Translations under genes and position numbers: made by a program
Shown: positions 18,479-26,347 of the stretch, in pieces
Numbering within the stretch: position 1 is the stretch's first letter
How the letters are laid out: each line of letters starts with the position of its first letter
The notes under the pieces: model-generated
What the model was told of the DNA's origin: nothing
The model's input: only the letters and a program-made list of their open reading frames with translations
The model's database searches: none
Assembly: GCF_041765605.1 (NCBI RefSeq)
Contig: NZ_CP168900.1
Span: 2,186,001 to 2,250,000, forward strand
Direction: 5' to 3'
DNA: 64,000 bases
DNA from: Listeria monocytogenes
GTDB lineage: Bacteria; Bacillota; Bacilli; Lactobacillales; Listeriaceae

Positions 18479-19331
18479 ATTTCGTCTCCGGTTTTATCGT
18501 AACCGCAACAATTTCATATGGATTACCTAACCGAGGAAATGCTTTTTGATTAAAACTACCTGCGCCAAGTCCTGCTGAAATAATCATCGTCTTTCCATCT
18601 TTCGTATGCTTCCCGTAAACATAATCTGGCAAAATAACTCGCTGCGGCCCCGGAGCAATCGCGCCAATATTCGTATACGGAATACGTATAATCCCGCCAT
18701 GTGTATGACCACTTAACGTTAAATCAAAGTCATTTTCCACATAAAGCTCAAAATAATCTGGCATATGGGACAAAAGAACTTGATAATACGCTGAATCTTG
18801 CTGGCTTTTTATTTCGGCTAAACCTTCCTTATAATAAGGATAGTCATAATCTAATTTCGCACTACTCCGCAACCCAGACATTTGAAATTTCTGCCCATTA
18901 ACATCGATAGTAGCCGTTTTATCTTCCAAGTTAACCACACCCATTTTTTCTAAAAAAGGCTTGTAGTCACTCTCATACGCACCTTTCACATCATATTCAT
19001 GATTTCCCGGCGAATAATAAACTGGCGCAATCTTCGTTAATTTTTCAATAAGTTCTTTAGGAACACTATCGCCTTGCCTATCAAATAAATCCCCCGTAAT
19101 CGTAATCACATCTGGTTGTAGCGCAACTACTTTATCTACTAATTTTTCGTTTTTATTCCCAAATTCACTAAAATGCAAATCCGATAATTGCACGATTTTA
19201 ATCTCTTGGTCAATTTTAGCAGAACTCACTTCGTATTTTTTTACCGTCAACCGAGTCCCAAGAAACCACCCCACAACTAAAAGTAGAACGATAAGAATAA
19301 CTGCTATAATCCATTTCATTTTTAAAGACAT
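18477..19331 (-). CDS. membrane-anchored metallophosphoesterase (YkuE/YaeI type)
   Basis: A 284-residue calcineurin-type phosphoesterase with one N-terminal membrane helix (residues 7-24), placing the catalytic domain outside the cytoplasm. The metal ligands are all present: DLHFSEFG (D-x-H), GDLFDRQGD, GNHEYD, SHMPD and GHTHGG. Related enzymes act on lipid or sugar phosphates at the membrane. The 3' end runs into the feo terminator. It is a single gene; no functional partner is evident. Confidence 0.88.
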   Translation of the reverse strand: MSLKMKWIIAVILIVLLLVVGWFLGTRLTVKKYEVSSAKIDQEIKIVQLSDLHFSEFGNKNEKLVDKVVALQPDVITITGDLFDRQGDSVPKELIEKLTKIAPVYYSPGNHEYDVKGAYESDYKPFLEKMGVVNLEDKTATIDVNGQKFQMSGLRSSAKLDYDYPYYKEGLAEIKSQQDSAYYQVLLSHMPDYFELYVENDFDLTLSGHTHGGIIRIPYTNIGAIAPGPQRVILPDYVYGKHTKDGKTMIISAGLGAGSFNQKAFPRLGNPYEIVAVTIKPETK

Positions 19332-19474
19332 TTTCCCACCTCTATGTTGTCCATTTTTTGTAATCTTTTAAAGGTTTTTCAATCACAATTACTTTTATTA
19401 TAACCTAGATTAGGTACTGACTCAAAAAGCACGAAAAACTCACCCCCAAAAATTGAAAAAAGAAAAATAATAAG

Positions 19475-19502
19475 TTGACATAAAATGAATAAAGTTTATA
19501 AT
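19475..19502 (+). promoter_or_regulatory. sigma-A promoter of the deoR-nagA operon
   Basis: TTGACA at 19475-19480 and TATAAT at 19497-19502, spacing 16, both perfect consensus. The -10 is inside the palindrome AAGTTTA-TAA-TAAACTT (19492-19508). Confidence 0.8.
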
Positions 19503-19540
19503 AAACTTATAAAAACTTATTAAATGATTAAATAAACTTA
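19492..19540. promoter_or_regulatory. repeat array over the deoR-nagA promoter, likely DeoR operator
   Basis: A 7-bp palindrome (19492-19508) over the -10 box is followed by copies of AAACTTA starting at 19503, 19513 and 19534, that is 10 and 21 bases apart, so all face the same side of the helix. This is the usual look of a DeoR-type autoregulated operator. Confidence 0.55.
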
Positions 19541-19568
19541 AAATAAATTAACCGAGGTTGGTGAAATT

Positions 19569-20330
19569 ATGAACCAAAAAGAACGAATAGTGGAAGAACT
19601 GAAGCTGTTAGAGAAACAAAAAACGATTTCTCAAGAAGAACTCATGCGAATTTTTTCCATTTCCAAAGATACAGCAAGGCGAGATATTTTAAAATTAGTG
19701 GAAAGTGGACTTGCGGAACGATATCCAGGTGGCGTGTCACAACCGATTTTAAAACCGCAAATAGAAAGTTATACTAGTAGATTAGTGAAACAGAGCGCAC
19801 AGAAACAAGCGATTGCTCATGCGGCTGGTAAAACGATAAAAGATCATATGACAATCTATTTAGATGTTTCTACCACCGTTCATTTTTTAGCATCAGAGCT
19901 CGAGCAACATGATTTAGTAGTAGTAACGAATTCGATGGATAATGCCATAGCTGCATCTCAGAATCAAGATAATAAAGTATACTTGCTCGGTGGTTTTTTC
20001 AACTTCCATTCGCGTGTATTATCAGGCGAGCCCGTTTTAGACCAACTCAAACAATTTAATTTTGATCTGGCTTTTATTGGCGGAGCTGGGCTAACGGAAG
20101 ATGGCATCTTTTATTCAGAACTTACAGATGTTTATATGAAACAAGAGATTATCAGGAATTCCGAAAAAGTATTTTTACTAATTGATAGTACAAAAGTAAA
20201 TAAAAAGACAGCTTCCAAAATTGATTTTTCTGGAATTGATGCCGTAATAACAGATCAGCCTTTACCAAAAGATTTAATGCAGCACCTTATTTCTGAAGAA
20301 GTAGAAGTTATATCTTTGAAAGGATTGTGA
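19569..20330 (+). CDS. DeoR-family transcriptional regulator
   Basis: A 253-residue regulator with an N-terminal winged helix (QEELMRIFSISKDTARRDILKLVESG) and a C-terminal DeoR sugar-phosphate sensing domain (MTIYLDVSTTVHFLA, LLGGFFNFHSRVLSGEP, DLAFIGGAGL, FLLIDSTKVNKKTASK). It is cotranscribed with nagA, so the effector is probably an amino sugar phosphate. It likely represses its own promoter through the repeats at 19492-19540. Confidence 0.9.
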   Translation: MNQKERIVEELKLLEKQKTISQEELMRIFSISKDTARRDILKLVESGLAERYPGGVSQPILKPQIESYTSRLVKQSAQKQAIAHAAGKTIKDHMTIYLDVSTTVHFLASELEQHDLVVVTNSMDNAIAASQNQDNKVYLLGGFFNFHSRVLSGEPVLDQLKQFNFDLAFIGGAGLTEDGIFYSELTDVYMKQEIIRNSEKVFLLIDSTKVNKKTASKIDFSGIDAVITDQPLPKDLMQHLISEEVEVISLKGL

Positions 20331-20335
20331 AAATA

Positions 20336-21469
20336 ATGGCCGTTATCAACAATGTGAAAATTTACAAAGAAAATGAATTAATCGATGCAGCAGTTATTAC
20401 AGAAGGAAATTTGATAAAAGAAGTTTGTTCAACTACTCCTGAAAAGTATTCAGATGAGCCAACTTTCGATGGAAATGGACAGTTGCTAATTCCCGGAATG
20501 GTTGACGTTCATATTCATGGGGCGAATAATTACGATATGATGGATGGCTCAACAGAAAGCATCCAAGCTGTTTCGATGGCTTGTGCGGAAACCGGATGTA
20601 CTAGTTTCTTAGTCACCTCGGTTAGTTCTTCTTTTGAAGACTTGATCCAAATGATTAAGCAAACTAAAAAAGTCATTGGAAAAGAGAAAGGTGCCAAAAT
20701 TGCAGGAATTCATTTAGAAGGCCCCTACCTTAATATAGAAAAAAAAGGAATGCAAAATCCAGCCTATTTAAGACACCCCGATTTAAAAGAAATGAAAAAG
20801 ATTTTCGATGAAGCAGATGGTCTGATAAAAATGGTCACAATTGCTCCAGAATTGCCTGGAGGTATCGAACTCATTGACTTCTTGAAAAAAAGAGGAGTTG
20901 TGGTCGCTATTGCGCATTCCAATGCCACTTATGAAGAAGCACAAAATGCTTTCGAACAAGGAGCAACTCACATCACACATTGCTTCAATGCTATGCCAGC
21001 CATTCATCACCGGGCACCAGGACTTGTTACAGCAGCCTTGGAAAATGATTCGGTAAGCGTTCAAGCCATTGTAGACGGTGTCCATCTCCATCCTGGAATC
21101 GTGCGCCTTATTCACAAAATTAAAGGACCAGATAAAATGGTTCTCACAACCGATGCCCTTCAAGCTATGGGAGTTGGCGACGGGGAGTATATTTTTGGCG
21201 GTCACCAAGTAACGGTTAAGGAAGGCATAGCTCGCTTAAAAGACGGGACATTAGCTTCAAGTACCGTGACGATGAATAAATCCTTAAAGTTAAGTAATGA
21301 ATTTGGGATTCACTTACAAGACGCTATTCAAATGGCAGCAAGTACACCGGCAGACATTTTAGGAATGAACAATTTTGGTCGAATTGAAAAAGGCTATGTC
21401 GCTGATTTAGTTTTACTTGATAAAAATTTTGAAGTTCTAACTACATGGATTGATGGTGAAATATATTAA
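20336..21469 (+). CDS. nagA: N-acetylglucosamine-6-phosphate deacetylase
   Basis: Removes the acetyl group from GlcNAc-6-phosphate, linking amino sugar use and wall recycling to glucosamine-6-phosphate. The 377 residues have the amidohydrolase ligands: VDVHIHGANNYD, HLEGPYL with the metal glutamate, AIAHSNAT, THCFNAM, VDGVHLHP and the catalytic aspartate in LTTDALQAMG. The ATG at 20336 is 11 bases from AAAGGA; a GTG at 20327 overlaps the regulator stop and is too close to that site. No nagB is next to it, so glucosamine-6-phosphate deaminase must come from elsewhere. Confidence 0.93.
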   Translation: MAVINNVKIYKENELIDAAVITEGNLIKEVCSTTPEKYSDEPTFDGNGQLLIPGMVDVHIHGANNYDMMDGSTESIQAVSMACAETGCTSFLVTSVSSSFEDLIQMIKQTKKVIGKEKGAKIAGIHLEGPYLNIEKKGMQNPAYLRHPDLKEMKKIFDEADGLIKMVTIAPELPGGIELIDFLKKRGVVVAIAHSNATYEEAQNAFEQGATHITHCFNAMPAIHHRAPGLVTAALENDSVSVQAIVDGVHLHPGIVRLIHKIKGPDKMVLTTDALQAMGVGDGEYIFGGHQVTVKEGIARLKDGTLASSTVTMNKSLKLSNEFGIHLQDAIQMAASTPADILGMNNFGRIEKGYVADLVLLDKNFEVLTTWIDGEIY

Positions 21470-21510
21470 ATCGACTGGATAAATACTTTCAGAGGAGTGG
21501 ATTATAAAAT

Positions 21511-22320
21511 ATGCCATTATTTAAACACGAGGGAACTTACTTTAACTATGAAATCCAAGGGAAAGGCATACCATTTTTATTTCTTCATGGATTAGGTGAT
21601 AATTTAAAATTTGCTTATGAAACATTTGATAAAGACGAGAAAATCCAATTAATTTCATTGGATCAAAGAGGCCACGGAAAAAGCGGAAACGATTCCAGAA
21701 AACTTAGCTACGACAGATTAGCCAAGGATGCATTAGCGTTAATGGATTATTTAGGAATACATCATTTTTTTGTCGGAGGATTATCTATGGGGGCTGGTGT
21801 TGCCGTGAATTTGGCCGTCCAAGCAGCCGATAAAGTACTGGGGCTTATAATACTTAGGAGTTCTGCGACAGATGAACCGATGAAAAAAGAAGTGATAGCA
21901 TGGTTTAGTACCGTAAGTAAGTATTGGCCTAAAAAAGATGGTGCCCTATTATTTGAGCAAGATCCGATTTTTCCATCGATAAAAGAGACCTATCCTAAAG
22001 CAATTGATACGTTTAAGCGCTATTTTGAAGATGACGCCGCTGTTACCCACTATAAAAAGTTTAGCGACATACCTAAAGATAGACCAATAAAAAGCAAAAG
22101 TGAATTGGCTAATTTAACGATTCCTACTCTTATACTCGCAAATAACTATGATGTAATTCACCCAATCGAATACAGTTTGTTTTATAAACGTAATATCGAA
22201 AATGCAAGTTATTATGAACTAACACCTAAAACCATTGATGCAGAAAAACACAAACTAGAAATAACGACTTATATGAATACATTTATCATTAATACATCCA
22301 AAAAAATAAATTATAAGTAA
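21511..22320 (+). CDS. alpha/beta hydrolase
   Basis: A 269-residue hydrolase with the oxyanion block FLHGLGDN, the DQRGHGKS motif and the nucleophile elbow GGLSMGAG (Ser near residue 90). The aspartate of the triad is probably in ANNYDVIHP; the expected histidine near the C-terminus is not in the usual GH-x-P context, with AEKHKLE as the best candidate. No substrate can be assigned. It follows nagA by 41 bases with its own ribosome site and may be read from the same promoter. Confidence 0.85.
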   Translation: MPLFKHEGTYFNYEIQGKGIPFLFLHGLGDNLKFAYETFDKDEKIQLISLDQRGHGKSGNDSRKLSYDRLAKDALALMDYLGIHHFFVGGLSMGAGVAVNLAVQAADKVLGLIILRSSATDEPMKKEVIAWFSTVSKYWPKKDGALLFEQDPIFPSIKETYPKAIDTFKRYFEDDAAVTHYKKFSDIPKDRPIKSKSELANLTIPTLILANNYDVIHPIEYSLFYKRNIENASYYELTPKTIDAEKHKLEITTYMNTFIINTSKKINYK

Positions 22321-22362
22321 TCCAAAACGATATTTTAGTTGTCATTTCATAAAACAATAAAG

Positions 22363-22419
22363 AAGCAGAAATCTTGTATATTCCATTTTCAAAATGGTTT
22401 TATACAACGATTTCTGCTT
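22363..22419. terminator. very long three-step hairpin between converging genes
   Basis: AAGCAGAAATC pairs with GATTTCTGCTT, then TTGTATA with TATACAA, then CCATTTT with AAAATGG around a single C. Together the arms cover 25 base pairs in 57 bases. It lies between the hydrolase (+) and manA (-). It has only weak T-runs, so it may terminate both genes or have another role. Confidence 0.6.
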
Positions 22420-22424
22420 ATTTG

Positions 22425-23381
22425 TTATTTCACCGGCGGATTCGAAACAATCGCCGTCATTTTTCCATCAATTTCCCAAGCTTTTACATCATTCGGTAAT
22501 ACAAAATGATCGCCTTTTTTAATCGATTGTTTTGTTCCATCAATCGTAAGTACCGCTTCTCCGTCTAAAACACTCACTAACGTATAAGTAGCTTTAGCCG
22601 CAAATTCAGCCACGCCGTCCACTTCCCATTTGTATACGCTAAAGAAATCATTCGATACAAAAGTAGTTTCAGTCAACCCACCACGTGTTTCTGTTTTAAT
22701 ATCTAACTTCGCATCCACATGTGGTGCAGTCGTAACGTCAATAGCTTTATCTAAATGAAGTTCGCGCAAGTTTCCTTCTGCGTCTTTACGATCATAGTCA
22801 TATACACGATAAGTAGTATCAGAGCTTTGTTGTGTTTCAAGCACTAACGTCCCCGTGCCTAACGCATGAATTGTACCACTTGGAACATAATAAAATTCAC
22901 CAGGTTTAATCGCCACTTTACGAAGCAATTTATCCCATTCGCCGTTTTTTGCCCAAGTAGCAAATTCTTCTTTGCTAGCTGCTTTGTGTCCGTATATTAA
23001 TTCCGCACCAGGAGCGCAGTCAATAATATACCAGCATTCTGTTTTGCCAAGTTCCCCGTTTTCATGCACTTTCGCATATTCATCATTTGGATGAACTTGT
23101 ACAGAAAGGTCCGTATTCGCATCCAAAATTTTCGTTAATAGTGGGAAAACGGCTTCTTTCGGATTACCAAAAAGTGCAGGATTTTCTTGCCATAATTCAG
23201 CTAATGTTTTGCCTTTATATTCGCCATTTTTGATTACGGAAGGACCGTTCGGATGAGCGGAAATCGCCCAGTCTTCTCCAGTAGTATCAGACGGGATATC
23301 GTAACCAAAATAATCATGTAATTTCGTTCCACCCCAAATTCGATCTTGAAAAACAGGGTTTAAAAATAATGCTTCTGTCAT
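22425..23381 (-). CDS. manA: mannose-6-phosphate isomerase, class I
   Basis: Zinc enzyme that interconverts mannose-6-phosphate and fructose-6-phosphate. The 318-residue short Firmicute form shows DRIWGGTKLHDYFGY, the zinc ligands in LSVQVHPNDEYA and ECWYII, GTIHALGTGTLVLETQQSSDTTYRVYDYDR and the C-terminal cupin. It stands alone. A second, much longer isomerase gene is at 59338, so the window carries two. A small CCAGC-AAAAAC-GCTGG hairpin (23400-23415) lies directly before its ribosome site. Confidence 0.95.
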   Translation of the reverse strand: MTEALFLNPVFQDRIWGGTKLHDYFGYDIPSDTTGEDWAISAHPNGPSVIKNGEYKGKTLAELWQENPALFGNPKEAVFPLLTKILDANTDLSVQVHPNDEYAKVHENGELGKTECWYIIDCAPGAELIYGHKAASKEEFATWAKNGEWDKLLRKVAIKPGEFYYVPSGTIHALGTGTLVLETQQSSDTTYRVYDYDRKDAEGNLRELHLDKAIDVTTAPHVDAKLDIKTETRGGLTETTFVSNDFFSVYKWEVDGVAEFAAKATYTLVSVLDGEAVLTIDGTKQSIKKGDHFVLPNDVKAWEIDGKMTAIVSNPPVK

Positions 23382-23460
23382 TATAAAATTACCTCCATTC
23401 CAGCGTTTTTGCTGGGTTTTGTCAATTAAAAGTATATACTAATAATGGCGAAGATGCTAG

Positions 23461-24192
23461 TTATTTCCCGCCTAAAAAACCTCTTTCTTTTATTTGTTCG
23501 GTTAAATTTGGGTAATAAGGTCTGTCATAAAATTTGGCTAACCGTTCGGTATAAGAAACAAAGCCTTCTCGCTCTGAAAACGGAATAATCTCTTGGTCAT
23601 ATGCTTCTAGCAAAGGCATGACATCTGTTTGGTACGTCTCTTCAAAATAAACTGCTTCTTTTGGTAAACGAGGTTTTACAGGCGCTTCGACATCCGGAAC
23701 GCCAATACAAAGTCCAACAACAGGCATGACGAATTCTGGTAAATTTAGAAATTCAGCGGTTGCCGTAATATTTCTGCGCAAGCCGCCAATACAAATCGTC
23801 CCATAATCAAGCGACTCAGCAGCTGTTAAAGCATTTTGCATACAAAGTCCGATGTCTGTTGCCGCAACCATCAGTAAATCTTCTTCCCCGGCAATTTGGA
23901 AACTTTTGCCGTGCATGTCACTCGCTACTTTTACGCGGTGAAAATCTGCCACAAAACAAAGAAAAACGGAACATTCTGCTATGTAAGGTTGATTTCCGCA
24001 TAGCTCGGCCATTTTATTTTTACGTTCTTGGTCTTTAATGGCTATAATCGAATAGTGTTGACCATTAATCCACGATGGGGCCGCTTGAGCTGCTCGGATA
24101 ATCGCATCTAGTTTTTCTTCCGGAATCTCGACCCCTTTTTTATATTTACGAAAAGAGCGATGATTTCTTAGCAAAGTTAATACGTCATTCAT
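23461..24192 (-). CDS. NADPH-dependent flavin/nitro reductase (nitroreductase family)
   Basis: A 243-residue FMN enzyme that reduces flavin, nitro compounds or quinones with NAD(P)H. The RNHRSFRKYKKG motif at the N-terminus binds FMN phosphate; QAAPSWINGQHYSIIAI and the IGGLRRN and GLCIGVP segments are typical of the NfrA/FrxA group. The ATG at 24192 has AGGAGG at the right spacing; an ATG eight codons upstream precedes that site and is rejected as start. It is not clearly in an operon with its neighbours. Confidence 0.9.
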   Translation of the reverse strand: MNDVLTLLRNHRSFRKYKKGVEIPEEKLDAIIRAAQAAPSWINGQHYSIIAIKDQERKNKMAELCGNQPYIAECSVFLCFVADFHRVKVASDMHGKSFQIAGEEDLLMVAATDIGLCMQNALTAAESLDYGTICIGGLRRNITATAEFLNLPEFVMPVVGLCIGVPDVEAPVKPRLPKEAVYFEETYQTDVMPLLEAYDQEIIPFSEREGFVSYTERLAKFYDRPYYPNLTEQIKERGFLGGK

Positions 24193-24314
24193 ATTTATGC
24201 CTCCTAGATTTATCATTTAGTTAAAGTATAGCTTGTTTTTAGGCAATTGTTAATGTTTTCTCTTGTATTTCTGCCAGATATTTTCTACACTTAAAGAAAA
24301 AGAGGTGAAAAGAT

Positions 24315-24545
24315 GTGCGCCAACAACAAATAGATTTTAAATGGCTTGAAGAAAACTTCCTGACTGCGAATGAAGCCGCGACTTACTTAGGCATATCTAA
24401 GCAAGCACTCCTTTCCTTAGCCAAACGCGATGTACTCCCCTTTACGAAAAAAGGAAATATGGTTCTTTTTCACCGAATGGACATTGAACTTCGGCTTGAA
24501 AACCAACAAAGCTTACGTGAAAAATACCGTCCTTTTGAAACGTAA
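24315..24545 (+). CDS. small helix-turn-helix protein (excisionase/MerR-like fold)
   Basis: A 76-residue protein with a LTANEAATYLGISKQALLSLAKRDVLPFTKKGNMVLFHRMDIE core, the pattern of the excisionase-type winged helix. Start is a GTG at 24315 after an AGAGGTG site; an overlapping ATG is out of frame. It lies 83 bases upstream of hemQ on the same strand. No phage genes are nearby, so it is more likely a small regulator than an excisionase. Its target is unknown. Confidence 0.75.
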   Translation: MRQQQIDFKWLEENFLTANEAATYLGISKQALLSLAKRDVLPFTKKGNMVLFHRMDIELRLENQQSLREKYRPFET

Positions 24546-24628
24546 ATTTCACAAACAGCGAAACGGACGAACTACTTCCCGTATGTTACACTTTAGTTAG
24601 TGATATTCTAAACAAGGAGTGATACATA

Positions 24629-25384
24629 ATGAATGAAGCAGTAAAAACATTAGACGGTTGGTTTTGTCTACATGATTTTCGTTCGATTGACTGGGCTGCG
24701 TGGCGTGAACTAAATCCAGGTAATCAGGAACTTATGTTAAATGAACTCAGCCACTTTTTAAGCGATATGGAAATTACTAAAAATATCGGTGAAGGTGAAC
24801 ATACCATTTACAGTATTCTTGGTCAAAAAGCAGATTTAGTATTCTTCACTTTGCGTGATTCCCTTGAAGCGCTGAATGAAGTCGAAAATCGTTTTAATAA
24901 ATTAGCGATTGCCGACTACTTGTTGCCCACTTATTCCTATATATCTGTGGTGGAATTAAGTAACTATCTAGCATCTCACATGGCGGGCGGCGAAGATCCT
25001 TACCAAAACAAAGGGGTTCGCGCGAGACTCTATCCAGCACTCCCACCTAAAAAGCATATTTGTTTCTACCCAATGAGTAAAAAACGGGACGGCGCTGATA
25101 ATTGGTATATGCTTCCAATGGAAGAACGTCAACAACTGATTCGCGACCATGGTTTGATTGGTAGAAGCTATGCGGGGAAAGTACAACAAATTATCGGTGG
25201 TTCCATCGGATTTGACGATTACGAATGGGGTGTCACTTTATTTTCCGATGATGCACTGGAGTTCAAACGCATCGTAACGGAAATGCGCTTTGATGAAGCA
25301 AGCGCTCGTTATGCCGAATTCGGCTCATTCTTCATTGGAAACCTGTTACTATCCGAACAACTTTCTAAATTATTTACTATTTAA
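24629..25384 (+). CDS. hemQ: coproheme decarboxylase HemQ (chlorite dismutase-like)
   Basis: Converts iron-coproporphyrin III to heme b, the last step of the coproporphyrin-dependent heme route of Gram-positive bacteria, using peroxide. In this 251-residue protein the residues described for the Listeria enzyme are all at the expected positions: Y147 (radical-forming tyrosine), M149, K151, the heme ligand H174, R179 and Q187. Older annotation as chlorite dismutase is misleading because the distal arginine of true chlorite dismutases is absent. It is a single-gene unit with a terminator behind. Confidence 0.97.
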   Translation: MNEAVKTLDGWFCLHDFRSIDWAAWRELNPGNQELMLNELSHFLSDMEITKNIGEGEHTIYSILGQKADLVFFTLRDSLEALNEVENRFNKLAIADYLLPTYSYISVVELSNYLASHMAGGEDPYQNKGVRARLYPALPPKKHICFYPMSKKRDGADNWYMLPMEERQQLIRDHGLIGRSYAGKVQQIIGGSIGFDDYEWGVTLFSDDALEFKRIVTEMRFDEASARYAEFGSFFIGNLLLSEQLSKLFTI

Positions 25385-25391
25385 TATAAGT

Positions 25392-25449
25392 AAAAACTGG
25401 AATTCAATCTAACAAATGAGTGATTTTGTTAGCTGGATTCCGGTTTTTT
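25392..25449 (+). terminator. hemQ terminator
   Basis: AAAACTGGAATTCA-TCTAACAAA pairs imperfectly with TTTTGTTAG-TGGATTCCGGTTTT around TGAGTGA and is followed by a T-run. Confidence 0.85.
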
Positions 25450-25463
25450 ATTTCACTAAACTA

Positions 25464-25494
25464 ACATTTTTGTAAGGATATCTACCGTAAATGT
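25464..25494. promoter_or_regulatory. candidate response-regulator site upstream of anrAB
   Basis: ACATTTTTGTAAGG and CCGTAAATGT form an imperfect inverted repeat about 90 bases before the ABC operon. BceAB-type operons usually have such a site for their response regulator; in Listeria anrAB is reported to belong to the VirR regulon. I cannot confirm a VirR match by eye. Confidence 0.3.
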
Positions 25495-25579
25495 CATTTG
25501 ATGCGATGGAACGGGTCCTATATACACGATAGAATGATACATATACTAACCGAATCTAGTTTTATAAGGAGAGAAAATA

Positions 25580-26347
25580 ATGGAGACAGTTTTACAAGCA
25601 AAAAATGTGAGAAAAATTTACGGCAGCAAAGGAAATGTCTACACTGCGTTAGAAAATATCAGCATTGATATCAAAGAAGGCGAATTCACTGGAATTATGG
25701 GGCCATCTGGGGCAGGTAAATCCACACTACTTAACGTTTTATCAACAATTGACAAGCCAACTTCTGGTGAAATCATGATTTCTGGTCATGCACTTGAAAA
25801 TATGGACGAACAACAAATGTCTACTTTCCGCCGCGACAAACTGGGTTTTATTTTCCAAGATTACAACTTACTAGATACACTTACAACTCGCGAAAATATC
25901 ATCCTTCCACTGGCATTAGCAAAACATCCAGTAAATGAAATAGAAGAAAAATTAAAAGTCATCAGCACTAAATTTGGTATTTCAGAAATTCTTGATAAAT
26001 ATCCAAGCGAAATCTCTGGTGGTCAAAAACAACGTACCGCAGCATCACGCGCTATTATTACATCACCAAGCATGATTTTTGCCGATGAACCAACTGGTGC
26101 ACTGGATTCAAAATCTGCAACAAATTTACTAGAAAGCTTATGTGACTTAAACGAACAAGATAAAGCAACTATCATGATGGTAACACATGATGCTTTCGCA
26201 GCAAGTTTCTGCAAACGTATTTTATTTATTAAAGACGGAGAATTATATACGGAAATTTATCGTGGTACCAAAACGCGTAAGGAGTTCTTCCAAAAAATTC
26301 TAGATGTCCTTGCAAAACTGGGGGGCGACACAGATGACGTTATTTGA
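25580..26347 (+). CDS. anrA: ABC transporter ATP-binding protein AnrA (BceA type)
   Basis: ATPase of a peptide-antibiotic resistance transporter. The 255 residues have Walker A GPSGAGKST, Q-loop FQDYNLLDTLTTRENI, the signature ISGGQKQRTAASRA (Q-R-T-A instead of Q-R-V-A), Walker B IFADEPTGALD and the H-loop VTHD. This fits the BceA/LolD-like class. Known: the Listeria pair at this locus gives resistance to nisin, bacitracin and some beta-lactams. It overlaps the permease gene by 14 bases. No two-component system is encoded alongside, unlike in Bacillus bceRSAB. Confidence 0.9.
   Translation: METVLQAKNVRKIYGSKGNVYTALENISIDIKEGEFTGIMGPSGAGKSTLLNVLSTIDKPTSGEIMISGHALENMDEQQMSTFRRDKLGFIFQDYNLLDTLTTRENIILPLALAKHPVNEIEEKLKVISTKFGISEILDKYPSEISGGQKQRTAASRAIITSPSMIFADEPTGALDSKSATNLLESLCDLNEQDKATIMMVTHDAFAASFCKRILFIKDGELYTEIYRGTKTRKEFFQKILDVLAKLGGDTDDVI

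Noticed and set aside
24315-24545. Excisionase of a mobile element
   Set aside because: The fold fits, but no integrase, phage or plasmid gene is near; it is listed as a small regulator instead.
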